Shown: positions 53,187 to 62,427, counted from the stretch's first letter. The stretch is DNA of 64,000 bases from Robertkochia aurantiaca (GCF_020166495.1 NZ_JAINZS010000002.1:539961-603960), one strand, 5' to 3'. Program-made: numbers and translations. The notes: generated by a model from the sequence alone, not told the origin.

Positions 53187-53191
53187 ATTTG
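53163..53191 (+). promoter_or_regulatory. Promoter of accD inside the end of fbaA
   Basis: TTG at 53163-53165, an 18-nt spacer and TAAATTTG at 53184-53191; the -7 element overlaps the fbaA stop codon. It gives accD an independent promoter about 40 nt from its start. Confidence 0.6.
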
Positions 53192-53238
53192 CAACCTTAT
53201 AAAAGCCCGAAAGTTAATTTTTAAAAACCTACAACGAT

Positions 53239-54096
53239 ATGGCTTGGTTTAAAAGAAAAGAAAAAGGGATACAAACGTCCACAGAACAAAAAAAGGATAC
53301 TCCAAAAGGACTGTGGTATAAGTCTCCTACAGGAAAAATAGTCGAGGCCGATGAGCTGGCAAAGAATTTCTATGTAAGCCCTGAAGATGACTACCACGTA
53401 CGAATAGGCAGCAAGGAATATTTCTCCATATTATTTGACGATAATAAATTCAAGGAACTGGATAAAGACATGGTGTCTAAAGACCCTTTAAAATTCGTCG
53501 ATACCAAGAAATATTCAGAGCGTCTGGAGCAGGCACAGGAAAAAACGAATCTCAAAGATGCCGTGAGAACTGCAGTAGGTAAATCCAAAGGCAAAGACCT
53601 GGTCATAGCCTGTATGGATTTTGCTTTCATCGGAGGTTCCATGGGTAGTGTCGTAGGTGAAAAAATCGCCCGCGCCATCGATCACTCCATTCAGAACAAG
53701 ATACCATTTCTTATGATATCCAAGTCGGGAGGAGCCCGAATGATGGAAGCCGCTTTATCCCTGATGCAGTTAGCAAAAACCTCTGCCAAACTCGCTCAGC
53801 TGGCCGACGCCGGCATTCCTTACATATCGCTTTGTACCGATCCGACTACGGGAGGCACCACAGCTTCATATGCTATGCTTGGTGATATTAACATAGCGGA
53901 GCCCGGAGCGCTAATCGGATTTGCAGGACCACGAGTAGTTAAAGAAGCCACCGGAAAAGATCTTCCGGAGAACTTCCAGACCTCAGAATTCCTGCTTGAG
54001 CACGGATTTCTTGATTTTATAACACACCGGCGAGATCTCAAAAACAAGGTCAACCAGTACATTGACCTTATACAGAATCAGCCGTTACGAGCATAA
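53239..54096 (+). CDS. accD: Acetyl-CoA carboxylase carboxyltransferase subunit beta, without zinc-ribbon cysteines
   Basis: A 285-residue AccD, which with AccA transfers carboxyl from biotin to acetyl-CoA. The catalytic fold is intact ([65 protein letters not shown]). The N-terminal zinc ribbon, normally two CxxC pairs, has no cysteine: the matching stretches read WYKSPTGK (residues 27-33) and VSPEDDYH (46-53). The surrounding sequence is otherwise recognisable, so zinc binding was lost while the fold region was kept. A terminator follows. Confidence 0.94.
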   Translation: MAWFKRKEKGIQTSTEQKKDTPKGLWYKSPTGKIVEADELAKNFYVSPEDDYHVRIGSKEYFSILFDDNKFKELDKDMVSKDPLKFVDTKKYSERLEQAQEKTNLKDAVRTAVGKSKGKDLVIACMDFAFIGGSMGSVVGEKIARAIDHSIQNKIPFLMISKSGGARMMEAALSLMQLAKTSAKLAQLADAGIPYISLCTDPTTGGTTASYAMLGDINIAEPGALIGFAGPRVVKEATGKDLPENFQTSEFLLEHGFLDFITHRRDLKNKVNQYIDLIQNQPLRA

Positions 54097-54099
54097 AAA

Positions 54100-54125
54100 A
54101 AGGTCCCGACAGGGACCTTTTCTCT
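54100..54125 (+). terminator. Terminator after accD
   Basis: AAGGTCCC and GGGACCTT around a GACA loop, followed by a T-rich run. Confidence 0.85.
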
Positions 54126-54167
54126 TTTATATCCTTACTTAATTCCTAAGGCAATTCAATATCAAAG

Positions 54168-54986
54168 CTAAGCCCCCCCTTCTGAGGTCAGAACCGCCTT
54201 GTTATCACAAGCACCCTCTCCGAAATCCAGCACCCCGGAAACCAGATTCTTACTGATAGCCAGCTGTCCGGAAACAAAATGCCTGCAGGAACCTTCTCTT
54301 CTTAAAGCAGTGAGGGTTTCTAAAGCGTAACCCCCATCAAGGCTATTGACCACATCTCTGTTACCTGTCACTTCGATCACATTATCTTCCCATCCCTCGG
54401 TATCATATCCTGCTATCCATTCTCTTTTTACATCTCCTGAAACCTCCACGTAGAATTCGTTGGGCCAGGTAACCTTTACAGCCGTAATGACATCGGCTTG
54501 AGGATTTTGAGCCTCGTTGCTCTGTTGCCACTCGATACGCTTTTCACCGGTCACTGATCTGTCATTGACTTTAAAGCCGTCGAAGCCCACTTCTATAACG
54601 GCTGTACCGGCATTCATATCAATGGTATAATCAGCGATAATGGAACCGCTTAGCAAAATACCGTTAGGCAGCTCACATCCTTCACCGAAATCGATTATAC
54701 GGTTAAAGTGCGTTTCCTTATCGGTCGTGGTGACGGTTGCGCAGGTGGGTAATGCCTCTTTAAAGGATCCTGCAGATTTTGCAGCGCTGAAATCAGAAGA
54801 TACCGCCACGGTAACCATGTCGTCGATTTGATCTGAAACCAGGTCGGCTTCAGCGTTCGCAGTTATTGCCTCTGCCGACAAGGCACTTTGAGGCATTTCA
54901 TTTTCCTGTTCATCGGAGCAGGATACCATACTGAGTAATAAGGTTGCAGACAGCAACATTATCACAGATCTGGGTTGTAAATTCAT
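54168..54986 (-). CDS. Hypothetical lipoprotein, C-terminus probably frameshifted
   Basis: A 272-residue protein with a lipoprotein signal (LLSATLLLSMVSC). The mature part contains two related segments, TTTDKETHFNRIIDFGEGCE and SKNLVSGVLDFGEGACDNKA, with C and DFGEG motifs, as in uncharacterised Bacteroidota lipoproteins with paired beta domains. The ORF ends abruptly in SEGGA at a run of seven G (minus strand). With one G fewer the frame continues as SEGGLSFDIELP and stops at 54146-54148, giving a natural amphipathic final strand. Either a sequencing slip or a real, possibly phase-variable, frameshift is likely. Confidence 0.75.
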   Translation of the reverse strand: MNLQPRSVIMLLSATLLLSMVSCSDEQENEMPQSALSAEAITANAEADLVSDQIDDMVTVAVSSDFSAAKSAGSFKEALPTCATVTTTDKETHFNRIIDFGEGCELPNGILLSGSIIADYTIDMNAGTAVIEVGFDGFKVNDRSVTGEKRIEWQQSNEAQNPQADVITAVKVTWPNEFYVEVSGDVKREWIAGYDTEGWEDNVIEVTGNRDVVNSLDGGYALETLTALRREGSCRHFVSGQLAISKNLVSGVLDFGEGACDNKAVLTSEGGA

Positions 54987-55068
54987 GGAATTTGGGTTTT
55001 AAAATTTAACATAAATCAACCTAAGTTAAATAAAATTCGCTAAACTCAACCAAAATGAAAAATATACC

Positions 55069-55100
55069 TATCTTTGCAGCCTTGTCGGAAAGTCCGGCAA
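55069..55100 (+). promoter_or_regulatory. rpsO promoter element and leader hairpin
   Basis: TATCTTTG (55069-55076) is a -7 element. The transcript would begin near 55083, or just before, and contain TTGTCGGA (55082-55089) pairing with TCCGGCAA (55093-55100) around a 3-nt loop. No T-run follows, so it is not a terminator. S15 represses its own mRNA through varied leader structures in several phyla, and this hairpin is a candidate. Confidence 0.45.
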
Positions 55101-55130
55101 ATACATAAAAATCATTTAAATAATATTGGC

Positions 55131-55400
55131 ATGTATTTAAGCAATGAAGTTAAAGCCGAGATCTTCAAGCAGTATGGTGGTGACGAGAAAAACACCGGAT
55201 CAGCAGAAGGTCAGATCGCGTTATTTACGCACAGAATTAATCACCTAACCAAACACCTGAAAGAGAACCGCAAGGATTTCAACACCGAGCGTGCACTGGT
55301 AAGATTGGTAGGTAAAAGACGTAGCCTTCTGGATTACCTGAAGAAAAAAGATATCACCAGATATCGTGCTATTGTTAAGGAATTAAATCTGAGAAAGTAA
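55131..55400 (+). CDS. rpsO: 30S ribosomal protein S15
   Basis: An 89-residue S15, the standard length, which binds 16S rRNA helices 20-22 early in 30S assembly. Sequence features: FTHRINHLTKHLKENRKDF, LVRLVGKRRSLLDYLKKKD, YRAIVKELNLRK. The ATG at 55131 gives the normal family N-terminus (MYLSNEVKAEI); an in-frame upstream codon lies inside the promoter element. The downstream neighbour is pnp, the same order as in E. coli. Confidence 0.97.
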   Translation: MYLSNEVKAEIFKQYGGDEKNTGSAEGQIALFTHRINHLTKHLKENRKDFNTERALVRLVGKRRSLLDYLKKKDITRYRAIVKELNLRK

Positions 55401-55405
55401 ATATC

Positions 55406-55428
55406 GGGGGGCTTTGCCCCCTTTTTTT
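55406..55428 (+). terminator. Terminator after rpsO
   Basis: GGGGG and CCCCC around a TTTG-containing loop, followed by seven T. pnp therefore probably depends on its own promoter as well. Confidence 0.9.
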
Positions 55429-55442
55429 ATATTTGAAGCCTG

Positions 55443-55612
55443 TATTTTTGGTTTCTTACACAGAATTATTTTAGCTTTATAGCTACTTACTCGCATAAAA
55501 AGCTCTAACTACTGGTTTTTCATTGGGTTAAACACTTTACCACAACAACACAACTCCCACTGTCTCCCAGACAGTAACCCTATGTTTAACAAAACCACAA
55601 ACCAGTTTGTGG
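55443..55612 (+). promoter_or_regulatory. pnp promoter element and leader hairpins
   Basis: A -7 element TATTTTTG lies at 55443-55450 (another, TATATTTG, at 55428-55435), giving a leader of 170 nt or more. Two hairpins occur near the start codon: CTGTCT/AGACAG (55560-55565 with 55569-55574) and CCACAAAC/GTTTGTGG (55595-55602 with 55605-55612). Neither has a T-run. In E. coli the pnp leader is a duplex processed by RNase III and then acted on by PNPase; these could serve an analogous autoregulation, which is inference. Confidence 0.4.
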
Positions 55613-55628
55613 ACTAATTACATCATTT

Positions 55629-57878
55629 ATGATTCCTGAAGTAAAAAAAGAAATTATTGAATTAGGTGATGGTCGTACCATTACCATTGAAACGGGGAAA
55701 CTCGCCAAGCAGGCAGACGGGTCTGTTGTCGTTCGCATGGGAAATGCGATGCTACTCGGTACCGTTGTATCATCAAGAACAGCCAAACCCGATATCGACT
55801 TTCTGCCCCTTACGGTAGATTATCGTGAGAAATTTGCCGCTGCTGGTAGATTTCCCGGAGGTTTTTTCAAAAGAGAAGCGCGTCCGAGTGACCAGGAGGT
55901 ATTGACCATGCGTCTTGTTGACCGTGTATTGCGTCCTTTATTCCCTAAAGATTATCATGCCGAGACTCAGGTAATGATACAACTTATGTCACACGATGAC
56001 GAAGTAATGCCTGATGCCCTGGCGGGACTCGCAGCATCTGCCTGTATTCAGCTCTCAGATATTCCTTTTGAGTATCCGATCTCTGAGGTTCGTGTTGCCC
56101 GGGTAGACGGCGAACTGATCATCAACCCTAGTAAATCACAGCTGGAAAAGGCCGATATCGACATGATGGTCGGAGCTTCTGAAGACTCTGTTGCCATGGT
56201 TGAAGGAGAAATGGATGAAGTTTCAGAACAGGAAATGGCTGAAGCCATTAAATTCGCTCACGAAGCCATCAAAGAGCAATGTGCTGCTCAGCGTCGCCTT
56301 GTAGAGCAAGTCGGAGCTAAGGAAGTACGCGAGTATGAAGGTGAGAAGGAAGACGAAGAAATGGAAAAGAAAATCTATGACTTCGCTTATGATAAATGCT
56401 ATGCTATAGCTAAAGAAGACACTTCAAAGCAGGAGCGCGGTGAGAAGTTCGCCGAGCTGAAAGAAGCTTGTGAAGAACTCTTCACCGAAGAGGAACTGGA
56501 AGAGAACGGTGATCTTATCGGGAAATATTTCGGAAAAGCTCAGAAAGAAGCTGTTCGAAATCTGATCCTGGATGAGAAGATCAGACTGGACGGCAGAAAG
56601 CCGGAAGATATCAGACCTATATGGTGTGAGATCGACTACCTGCCGGGAACTCACGGTTCTTCTATATTTACCCGGGGAGAGACCCAGGCACTTGCCACGG
56701 TTACTCTTGGTACCTCTAAACAGGCCAATGTGATCGACCTGCCTACAGACCAGGGAGAAGAGAAATTCTACCTGCATTATAACTTCCCTCCTTTCTCAAC
56801 CGGTGAAGCAAGACCTATCAGAGGGACTTCACGAAGAGAGATCGGACACGGAAATCTGGCTCAAAGAGCCCTCAAAGGTATGATCCCTGATGATTGTCCG
56901 TATACCGTAAGAATAGTATCTGAGGTACTAGAATCAAACGGATCATCGTCTATGGCAACGGTTTGTGCCGGAACCATGGGATTGATGGATGCCGGGGTAC
57001 AACTTATCAGACCTGTATCGGGTATTGCCATGGGACTTATCTCTGATGGTGATCGCTATGCAGTTCTTTCAGATATTCTGGGAGATGAGGATCACCTGGG
57101 AGACATGGACTTCAAAGTAACCGGTACTGAAAAAGGTATCACTGCCTGCCAGATGGATATCAAGATCAAAGGTCTTTCTTACGAAATCCTTGAAAAGGCA
57201 CTGAACCAGGCCAGAGAAGGTCGTTTGCATATTTTGAAGCACCTTACAGATACTATTGCAGAGCCACGTGAGAATGTTAAAGCTCATGCACCGAAGATCG
57301 TTACCACTACCATCCCGACCGAATACATCGGTGCACTTATTGGACCAGGTGGTAAAGTTATTCAGGAGCTGCAGAAAGAAACCAAAACCGAGATCGTTAT
57401 CGACGAGGTCGAAGACCAGGGAATTGTTGAAATTCTCGGAACAGACCAGGCCGGAATCGATAAGGTTCTTGAGAAGATCAAAGCCATTACCTTTAAGCCC
57501 GATGTCGGAGAGGTTTATGAGGTTAAAGTTATCAAGCTTCTTGATTTCGGAGCCGTAGTTGAATATACCGTTGCCCCCGGTAATGAGACACTGCTGCATA
57601 TCTCAGAACTGGCATGGGACCGCACCGATAATGTTACCGATGTAGTAAACCTTGGAGACGTATTTGAGGTTAAATACTTCGGGTTTGATCCCAAAACCAA
57701 ACGTGAGAAAGTTTCGCGCAAAGCCATTCTTCCGAAGCCTGAAGGATATCAGGAACGAAGATCAAGCGGCGGAGATCGCGGAGATCGCAACAGAGATAAT
57801 AACAGACGCGATAACCGTGGAAGGGATAATCGCGGAAGAGACAATCGCAATCGCGGAGACAGAAGAAACAAAGATTAA
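55629..57878 (+). CDS. pnp: Polyribonucleotide nucleotidyltransferase
   Basis: A 749-residue PNPase, a phosphorolytic 3'-5' exoribonuclease of the RNA degradation machinery. It has two RNase PH domains (first about 15-150; second from about 320, [37 protein letters not shown] seen in part as [11 protein letters not shown]), a KH domain ([17 protein letters not shown]) and an S1 domain ([20 protein letters not shown]). The last 45 residues form a disordered Arg/Asp/Asn/Gly tail with repeats such as [14 protein letters not shown], likely an RNA-binding tail. Confidence 0.96.
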   Translation: MIPEVKKEIIELGDGRTITIETGKLAKQADGSVVVRMGNAMLLGTVVSSRTAKPDIDFLPLTVDYREKFAAAGRFPGGFFKREARPSDQEVLTMRLVDRVLRPLFPKDYHAETQVMIQLMSHDDEVMPDALAGLAASACIQLSDIPFEYPISEVRVARVDGELIINPSKSQLEKADIDMMVGASEDSVAMVEGEMDEVSEQEMAEAIKFAHEAIKEQCAAQRRLVEQVGAKEVREYEGEKEDEEMEKKIYDFAYDKCYAIAKEDTSKQERGEKFAELKEACEELFTEEELEENGDLIGKYFGKAQKEAVRNLILDEKIRLDGRKPEDIRPIWCEIDYLPGTHGSSIFTRGETQALATVTLGTSKQANVIDLPTDQGEEKFYLHYNFPPFSTGEARPIRGTSRREIGHGNLAQRALKGMIPDDCPYTVRIVSEVLESNGSSSMATVCAGTMGLMDAGVQLIRPVSGIAMGLISDGDRYAVLSDILGDEDHLGDMDFKVTGTEKGITACQMDIKIKGLSYEILEKALNQAREGRLHILKHLTDTIAEPRENVKAHAPKIVTTTIPTEYIGALIGPGGKVIQELQKETKTEIVIDEVEDQGIVEILGTDQAGIDKVLEKIKAITFKPDVGEVYEVKVIKLLDFGAVVEYTVAPGNETLLHISELAWDRTDNVTDVVNLGDVFEVKYFGFDPKTKREKVSRKAILPKPEGYQERRSSGGDRGDRNRDNNRRDNRGRDNRGRDNRNRGDRRNKD

Positions 57879-57896
57879 CGATTGACCACTAATATG

Positions 57897-57929
57897 AAAA
57901 AGCCCGGGGAATTCCCCGGGCTTTTTTTG
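57897..57929 (+). terminator. Terminator after pnp
   Basis: The palindrome AAAAAGCCCGGGG ... CCCCGGGCTTTTTTT is perfect, with a short AATT centre, and ends in seven T. Confidence 0.93.
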
Positions 57930-58032
57930 TTATTCAAATTTAAAACAGCCAAAAACCGGCTGAATTCCCTCAGAAAAGTTAATTTTGTAACCTAATTTTT
58001 AAGCCTTAATCACGGCTAAAGAACGACATGTC

Positions 58033-59022
58033 ATGGCAAAAAAAGATCATTATCTCTCGATAGTCATTCCCGTTTATAATGAAGAGGAGAGCGTAACCCC
58101 GCTCACAGAAAAGATCGAGGAAAGTCTGAAAGATTACCGGTATCAGCTGATCTATATCGATGATTTCTCTACCGACAATACACGGCAGGTGATCAAGGAG
58201 ATGAATCACCCCAATGTGCATCTTATCGAACTCAAAAAAAATTACGGACAAAGCCTCGCTCTGGCAGCAGGGATCGATTATGCCGAAGGTGATTTCATCA
58301 TTACAATGGATGGAGACCTGCAGAACGATCCGGCAGATATTCCAAAAATGGTCGATATTGCCGCCAAAGGCGACTGGGATGTGGTTACCGGTGTTCGCAA
58401 GAATCGCAAAGACAGCTACCTGAAAACCATCCCATCGAAAATTGCCAATTTTATCATACGAAAGGCAACGAAGCTTAACCTGAAAGACCAGGGATGCGCC
58501 CTTAAGGTTTTCAGCAGTGAAACAGCCAAAGAGCTCAATCTGTACGGGGAAATGCATCGCTTTATCAACCTGCTTGCCTTTCTTAACGGGGCGAGAATAA
58601 AAGAAGTCGATGTAAATCACCATCACAGACAGTTCGGGCATTCGAAGTACGGCCTTGGAAGAACTTTCAAGGTTCTCAATGACCTGTTGCTCATCATCTT
58701 TCAGCGAAAGCATATGCAAAAGCCCATGTATCTCTTTGGAAACATCGGTCTGATCTTCTTTTTGCTGGGTGCTATTATCAATGTATACCTCCTTGTAGTC
58801 AAGCTTATGGGTAATGAGATCGGTGACAGACCTTTGCTCATCCTGGGTGTACTTTTTGTGATAGTCGGAATACAATTCATCACGGTAGGGGTAGTCACAG
58901 ACCTCTTAATGCGTACCTATTTCGAATCGCAACGCAAACGCCCCTACAGGGTTCGCAATATTTTCAGCCTAAAGTCTGCCCATGGATCAAAGAATAAAGA
59001 AACCATTAATCACCTTTCTTAA
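58033..59022 (+). CDS. Family 2 glycosyltransferase, polyprenyl-phosphate type
   Basis: A 329-residue enzyme of the DPM1/ArnC/GtrB kind: GT-A domain with SIVIPVYNEEESV, YIDDFSTDNT, TMDGDLQNDPADI and the catalytic-loop region NHHHRQFGHSKYGLGRTFKV, then two C-terminal membrane helices (GNIGLIFFLLGAIINVYLLV and LLILGVLFVIVGIQF). Such enzymes put one sugar onto undecaprenyl phosphate on the cytoplasmic side. The next gene overlaps it by 41 nt and a GT39 gene follows, so the sugar is probably used by that enzyme. Sugar identity unknown. Confidence 0.92.
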   Translation: MAKKDHYLSIVIPVYNEEESVTPLTEKIEESLKDYRYQLIYIDDFSTDNTRQVIKEMNHPNVHLIELKKNYGQSLALAAGIDYAEGDFIITMDGDLQNDPADIPKMVDIAAKGDWDVVTGVRKNRKDSYLKTIPSKIANFIIRKATKLNLKDQGCALKVFSSETAKELNLYGEMHRFINLLAFLNGARIKEVDVNHHHRQFGHSKYGLGRTFKVLNDLLLIIFQRKHMQKPMYLFGNIGLIFFLLGAIINVYLLVVKLMGNEIGDRPLLILGVLFVIVGIQFITVGVVTDLLMRTYFESQRKRPYRVRNIFSLKSAHGSKNKETINHLS

Positions 59023-59869
59023 AATTGCGGTATCCCTGGCGCTGCTATACCTGGTATTCACTAAAGTAGATATCAGGGAAGTGGGGAGAACACTTTCCCG
59101 AACACACAGCGGGTATATGCTGTTAGCCCTGTTCTTCTTTATCATATCCCAGGTCATCTCATCTTTTCGGCTGAATCTGTTTTTTCATGAGGCCGGAATG
59201 CCACTAGCCCACTTCAGCAATATGCAGCTTTACCTGGTAGGGATGTTCTATAATTTTTTTATTCCCGGCGGAATAGGAGGAGATGCGTATAAGGTCTACC
59301 TCCTTAAAAACCATTTCGGCTGGAAAACCAAAAAACTGATCAAGGCAGTCTTCCTGGATCGGCTCAGCGGCCTGATCGCCATCGGCTTATTGCTGACAAT
59401 AATGGTGATCATCCTGATTCCCGGATACGCATGGCCCCTGAAATCGGTTGTCACCATACTTTTGTTGCTGGTGATACTCCTTACGGCAAAATGGACCTCC
59501 CGTCGTTTTTTCAGCTTCGGGGGCAAACTGTATAACCGATCGTTGATTTACTCCATCCTGATACAGGGGTGCCAGTTGATCTGTGTATTTTTTATCCTCA
59601 AAGCCTTGAGCCCTGAAATACATGCTATCCTGATCTATCTGGTTATCTTCCTGGTTTCATCGGTCTTATCGGTACTTTCGTTTTCAGGCATCGGAATCAG
59701 GGAGTACCTGTTCTTACAGGCCTCAGTGCTGTTTGAACTGGACCAGAGCCTGGCCGTAAGCGTGGGTACGGTATTTTCCCTTATAACGGCCGTTGTATCG
59801 ATATTCGGGCTATATTTCCATTTCCTGAAGCCGGAACTGAAACTTATAATTCCTTCAAAAGCAAGCTGA
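58982..59869 (+). CDS. Flippase-like (LPG synthase TM region / UPF0104) membrane protein
   Basis: A 295-residue protein with about eight hydrophobic helices and the AglD/MprF-transmembrane-like family features: FYNFFIPGGIGGDAYKVYLLKNH and SGIGIREYLFLQASVLFEL. Homologues are proposed to move lipid-linked sugars or lipids across the membrane. It overlaps the GT2 gene by 41 nt, so the two are translationally coupled, fitting a role in flipping the GT2 product. The link to flipping is inferred from the neighbours. Confidence 0.85.
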   Translation: MDQRIKKPLITFLKIAVSLALLYLVFTKVDIREVGRTLSRTHSGYMLLALFFFIISQVISSFRLNLFFHEAGMPLAHFSNMQLYLVGMFYNFFIPGGIGGDAYKVYLLKNHFGWKTKKLIKAVFLDRLSGLIAIGLLLTIMVIILIPGYAWPLKSVVTILLLLVILLTAKWTSRRFFSFGGKLYNRSLIYSILIQGCQLICVFFILKALSPEIHAILIYLVIFLVSSVLSVLSFSGIGIREYLFLQASVLFELDQSLAVSVGTVFSLITAVVSIFGLYFHFLKPELKLIIPSKAS

Positions 59870-59876
59870 ACTGCTC

Positions 59877-61592
59877 ATGAAATCACGATTCCTAACCAAA
59901 GACGGTCACTTATCAAATACCACCTTGTACCTGTTGTATCTGCTGCTAGCCGTCTGCTACCTTCTGGGCACCTTTATACCGCTAATGGAAAACGACTCAG
60001 CCCAGCACGCGGTTATGGCGATGCGAATGTATCTTGAAAATGATTTTGTAAACCTCTATCGCGGAAATGAAGCCTATCTTGATAAGCCCCATATGCACTT
60101 TTGGCTGGCAGGTCTGGCTTTCAAAATCTTTGGAATATCCCAATGGGCGTACCGGATACCGGCTCTGCTTTTTACTATAGGTGGCGCCTATGCCGTTTTT
60201 CGATTAACAACTGATCTTTACAAGAATGTGCCGAAAGCGTATGCTCACTATGCTGCCCTCATATTTTTGACAGCTCAGGCAATCGTTTTATCGAACCATG
60301 ATGTAAGAACCGATGCAGTACTCACTGGCGCGGTCATTATTTCTCTTTGGCAGCTTTTTAAATGGGTTGAATATAACCAGCTTAAAAATGTGATCTGGGG
60401 AGCCCTTTTCATGGGTATCGCCTTTTCTACGAAGGGCTTGCTCGGACTGGTGGTTATTGGCCTGTGTCTGATAAGCCATATTGCATATACCAATAAATGG
60501 AACGTATTTCTACGCGCTTCTCTTTGGGCAGGATTCATTACCCTGCTTATCAGCATCAGTCCGATGTTGTATGCCTATTATTTACAGTTCGATCTTCATC
60601 CGGAACTGGTGGTAAACGAACAGACAGATGTTTCCGGAATTCGGTTTATACTTTGGGATCAAAGCTTTAACCGCTTAACCGCAAAAGGCTTTGAAGAAGT
60701 GAGTCCGGATTACCTTTTCTTTTTTCACACCATACTCTGGGCCTTTCTGCCCTGGCCATTGCTTTTCTATACCGGAATGTTTCGCAGGTTGAAAGCACTG
60801 CTGAAAGCGCGGTTCGATCGTTCGAAATATGATGTGGAAGTACTGACCCTTGGCGGAATCGTGCTTACCCTACTGGTGATAAGTTTCTCAAAATTCAAAC
60901 TACCCCATTATTTGAATTCACTCATGCCGGTCATGGCGATATTCACGGCTGGTTTTCTGTATACCATAAGGGAGAAGGAAAAACTATTAAGATCCCTTCT
61001 GATCGTTCAATATGTTGTGGCAGGCATAGGCATTCTGGCCGTTCTGGGCGTATTATTCCTCACTTTTGAAACTCCCGGTCTCTGGGTCTGGACGGGAGCG
61101 TTTAGTATACTCGGAGCGCTTCTTATAGCGATCGGGATCAAGGCTGACCGTACCGCTAAAATTGTCCTGGTAACTGTTTTGGTGTCGGTTTTGATTAACT
61201 TTAGCCTGAATGCATATTTCTATCAGCATCTGCTAACCTATCAGAGCGGTAAGCAGCTGGCTCAATACTACCAGGAGGAGTTGAGTGAAGACTATCCCCT
61301 CTTTATTCCGGGTAACGAATACCGATGGTCTCTTGACTTCTATACCCGGCAGAATATACCATCCATTTCCCCTGAGGGATTAAAAAGCCTGGAAAGCCCG
61401 GTTATTATTGCCACCAATAATAAAGAGCACCTTCTGAACCTGGCAGAAAATGACCCGGGAATCAGTGCGGAAATCGTTTACAGTGCTCCCGATTTCAGGA
61501 TCACCCGCTTATCGTTAAAGTTTCTGAACAAAGAAACCAGAGAGGCATTGCTTGATGAAGGCTACCTGGTCCTAATCGGTCCGAACCGGTGA
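59877..61592 (+). CDS. GT39/ArnT-like membrane glycosyltransferase
   Basis: A 571-residue GT-C fold glycosyltransferase with about twelve membrane helices. The first loop has the catalytic-type motif LMENDSAQHAVMAMRMYLENDF (shown in part as LMENDSAQHAVMAM), and YLDKPHMHFWLAGLAFKIFG gives the ArnT/PMT DKPP-like motif. These enzymes use polyprenyl-phosphate sugars to glycosylate lipid A, proteins or other envelope acceptors on the periplasmic face. It starts 7 nt after the flippase-like gene and ends the three-gene cassette. The acceptor is unknown. Confidence 0.9.
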   Translation: MKSRFLTKDGHLSNTTLYLLYLLLAVCYLLGTFIPLMENDSAQHAVMAMRMYLENDFVNLYRGNEAYLDKPHMHFWLAGLAFKIFGISQWAYRIPALLFTIGGAYAVFRLTTDLYKNVPKAYAHYAALIFLTAQAIVLSNHDVRTDAVLTGAVIISLWQLFKWVEYNQLKNVIWGALFMGIAFSTKGLLGLVVIGLCLISHIAYTNKWNVFLRASLWAGFITLLISISPMLYAYYLQFDLHPELVVNEQTDVSGIRFILWDQSFNRLTAKGFEEVSPDYLFFFHTILWAFLPWPLLFYTGMFRRLKALLKARFDRSKYDVEVLTLGGIVLTLLVISFSKFKLPHYLNSLMPVMAIFTAGFLYTIREKEKLLRSLLIVQYVVAGIGILAVLGVLFLTFETPGLWVWTGAFSILGALLIAIGIKADRTAKIVLVTVLVSVLINFSLNAYFYQHLLTYQSGKQLAQYYQEELSEDYPLFIPGNEYRWSLDFYTRQNIPSISPEGLKSLESPVIIATNNKEHLLNLAENDPGISAEIVYSAPDFRITRLSLKFLNKETREALLDEGYLVLIGPNR

Positions 61593-61711
61593 TATTACAG
61601 ATCTTTTCTCTAGCAGGCCGCATCCTTCTTTTAACTATTTATAAAGATAAATTTGAACCAATTTCCATATTTTTAGCTGTTAAGCAACGTTGTATATTTT
61701 AAAATATTTTT

Positions 61712-62404
61712 ATGAAAATAGCATTAACATCCCTGGTTATTCTCCTGTCTTTCAATTTAGGTTTCACACAAGAAGGAGGAAATCTCATTAACAATAACAA
61801 TGGTACCTCCGGAAACGCAAGGCCAAACCAACTTTTTGCTAAAAAAGCAGATTATTCAGATATCAAGGCTGAAGGCATTCCTTATGAAAACATGGAATTT
61901 CAACCAGGTTTGATTTATATAAACGGTAAACCCGACACTAAGGCAAGGATTCGCTATAATGCTTACAATGATGTGCTGGAGGTCAATGAAGGCGGCGAAA
62001 CTTACAATTTACTACGCCGGGATTATATCTGGGCAGAGGTGAATGGCAAAAAGTATGGCATCCTGGATTATTTAGAAAACGGGAATAAAAAAAGCGGGTA
62101 TTTAGTTCCCATATCGGAAGGGGAAATATCTCTTTATTTCAAACCTGCCAAAAAACTAACTGAAGGGAGAGAGCCAAAATCAGGTTTTGAACAATATATC
62201 CCTCCGAAATTTGTAAATGATCACCGCTTTTACATAAAAAAGAAAGATGGAGTAATTGAAGAAACAAGAATAAGCAACAGAATGCTCAAAGATTTGTTTA
62301 AGGACGATTATAAAAAGGTGAAAGATTTTATCAAAGACAACGACTTGGATATAAAGGAAGCAGAAGATCTCGCAAAAGTATTCGATTATTATAAACAGAT
62401 GTAA
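61712..62404 (+). CDS. Hypothetical exported protein
   Basis: A 230-residue protein with a signal peptide (LTSLVILLSFNLGFTQ), then a low-complexity Asn/Gly stretch (GGNLINNNNGTSGN). The rest is charged: GLIYINGKPDTKARIRYN, NVLEVNEGGETYNLL-like repeats of short beta strands and a Lys/Asp-rich helical end (DYKKVKDFIKDNDLDIKEAEDLAKVFDYY). Not a family I can name; the layout resembles uncharacterised Bacteroidota secreted proteins. A terminator follows. Confidence 0.75.
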   Translation: MKIALTSLVILLSFNLGFTQEGGNLINNNNGTSGNARPNQLFAKKADYSDIKAEGIPYENMEFQPGLIYINGKPDTKARIRYNAYNDVLEVNEGGETYNLLRRDYIWAEVNGKKYGILDYLENGNKKSGYLVPISEGEISLYFKPAKKLTEGREPKSGFEQYIPPKFVNDHRFYIKKKDGVIEETRISNRMLKDLFKDDYKKVKDFIKDNDLDIKEAEDLAKVFDYYKQM

Positions 62405-62427
62405 AACCCTTTGAACTTGGATAACAA

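Noticed and set aside
53391..53678. Antisense ORF in accD and similar antisense ORFs in tamL, nqr and pnp
   Set aside because: All are shadow frames of strongly supported genes with no independent evidence.
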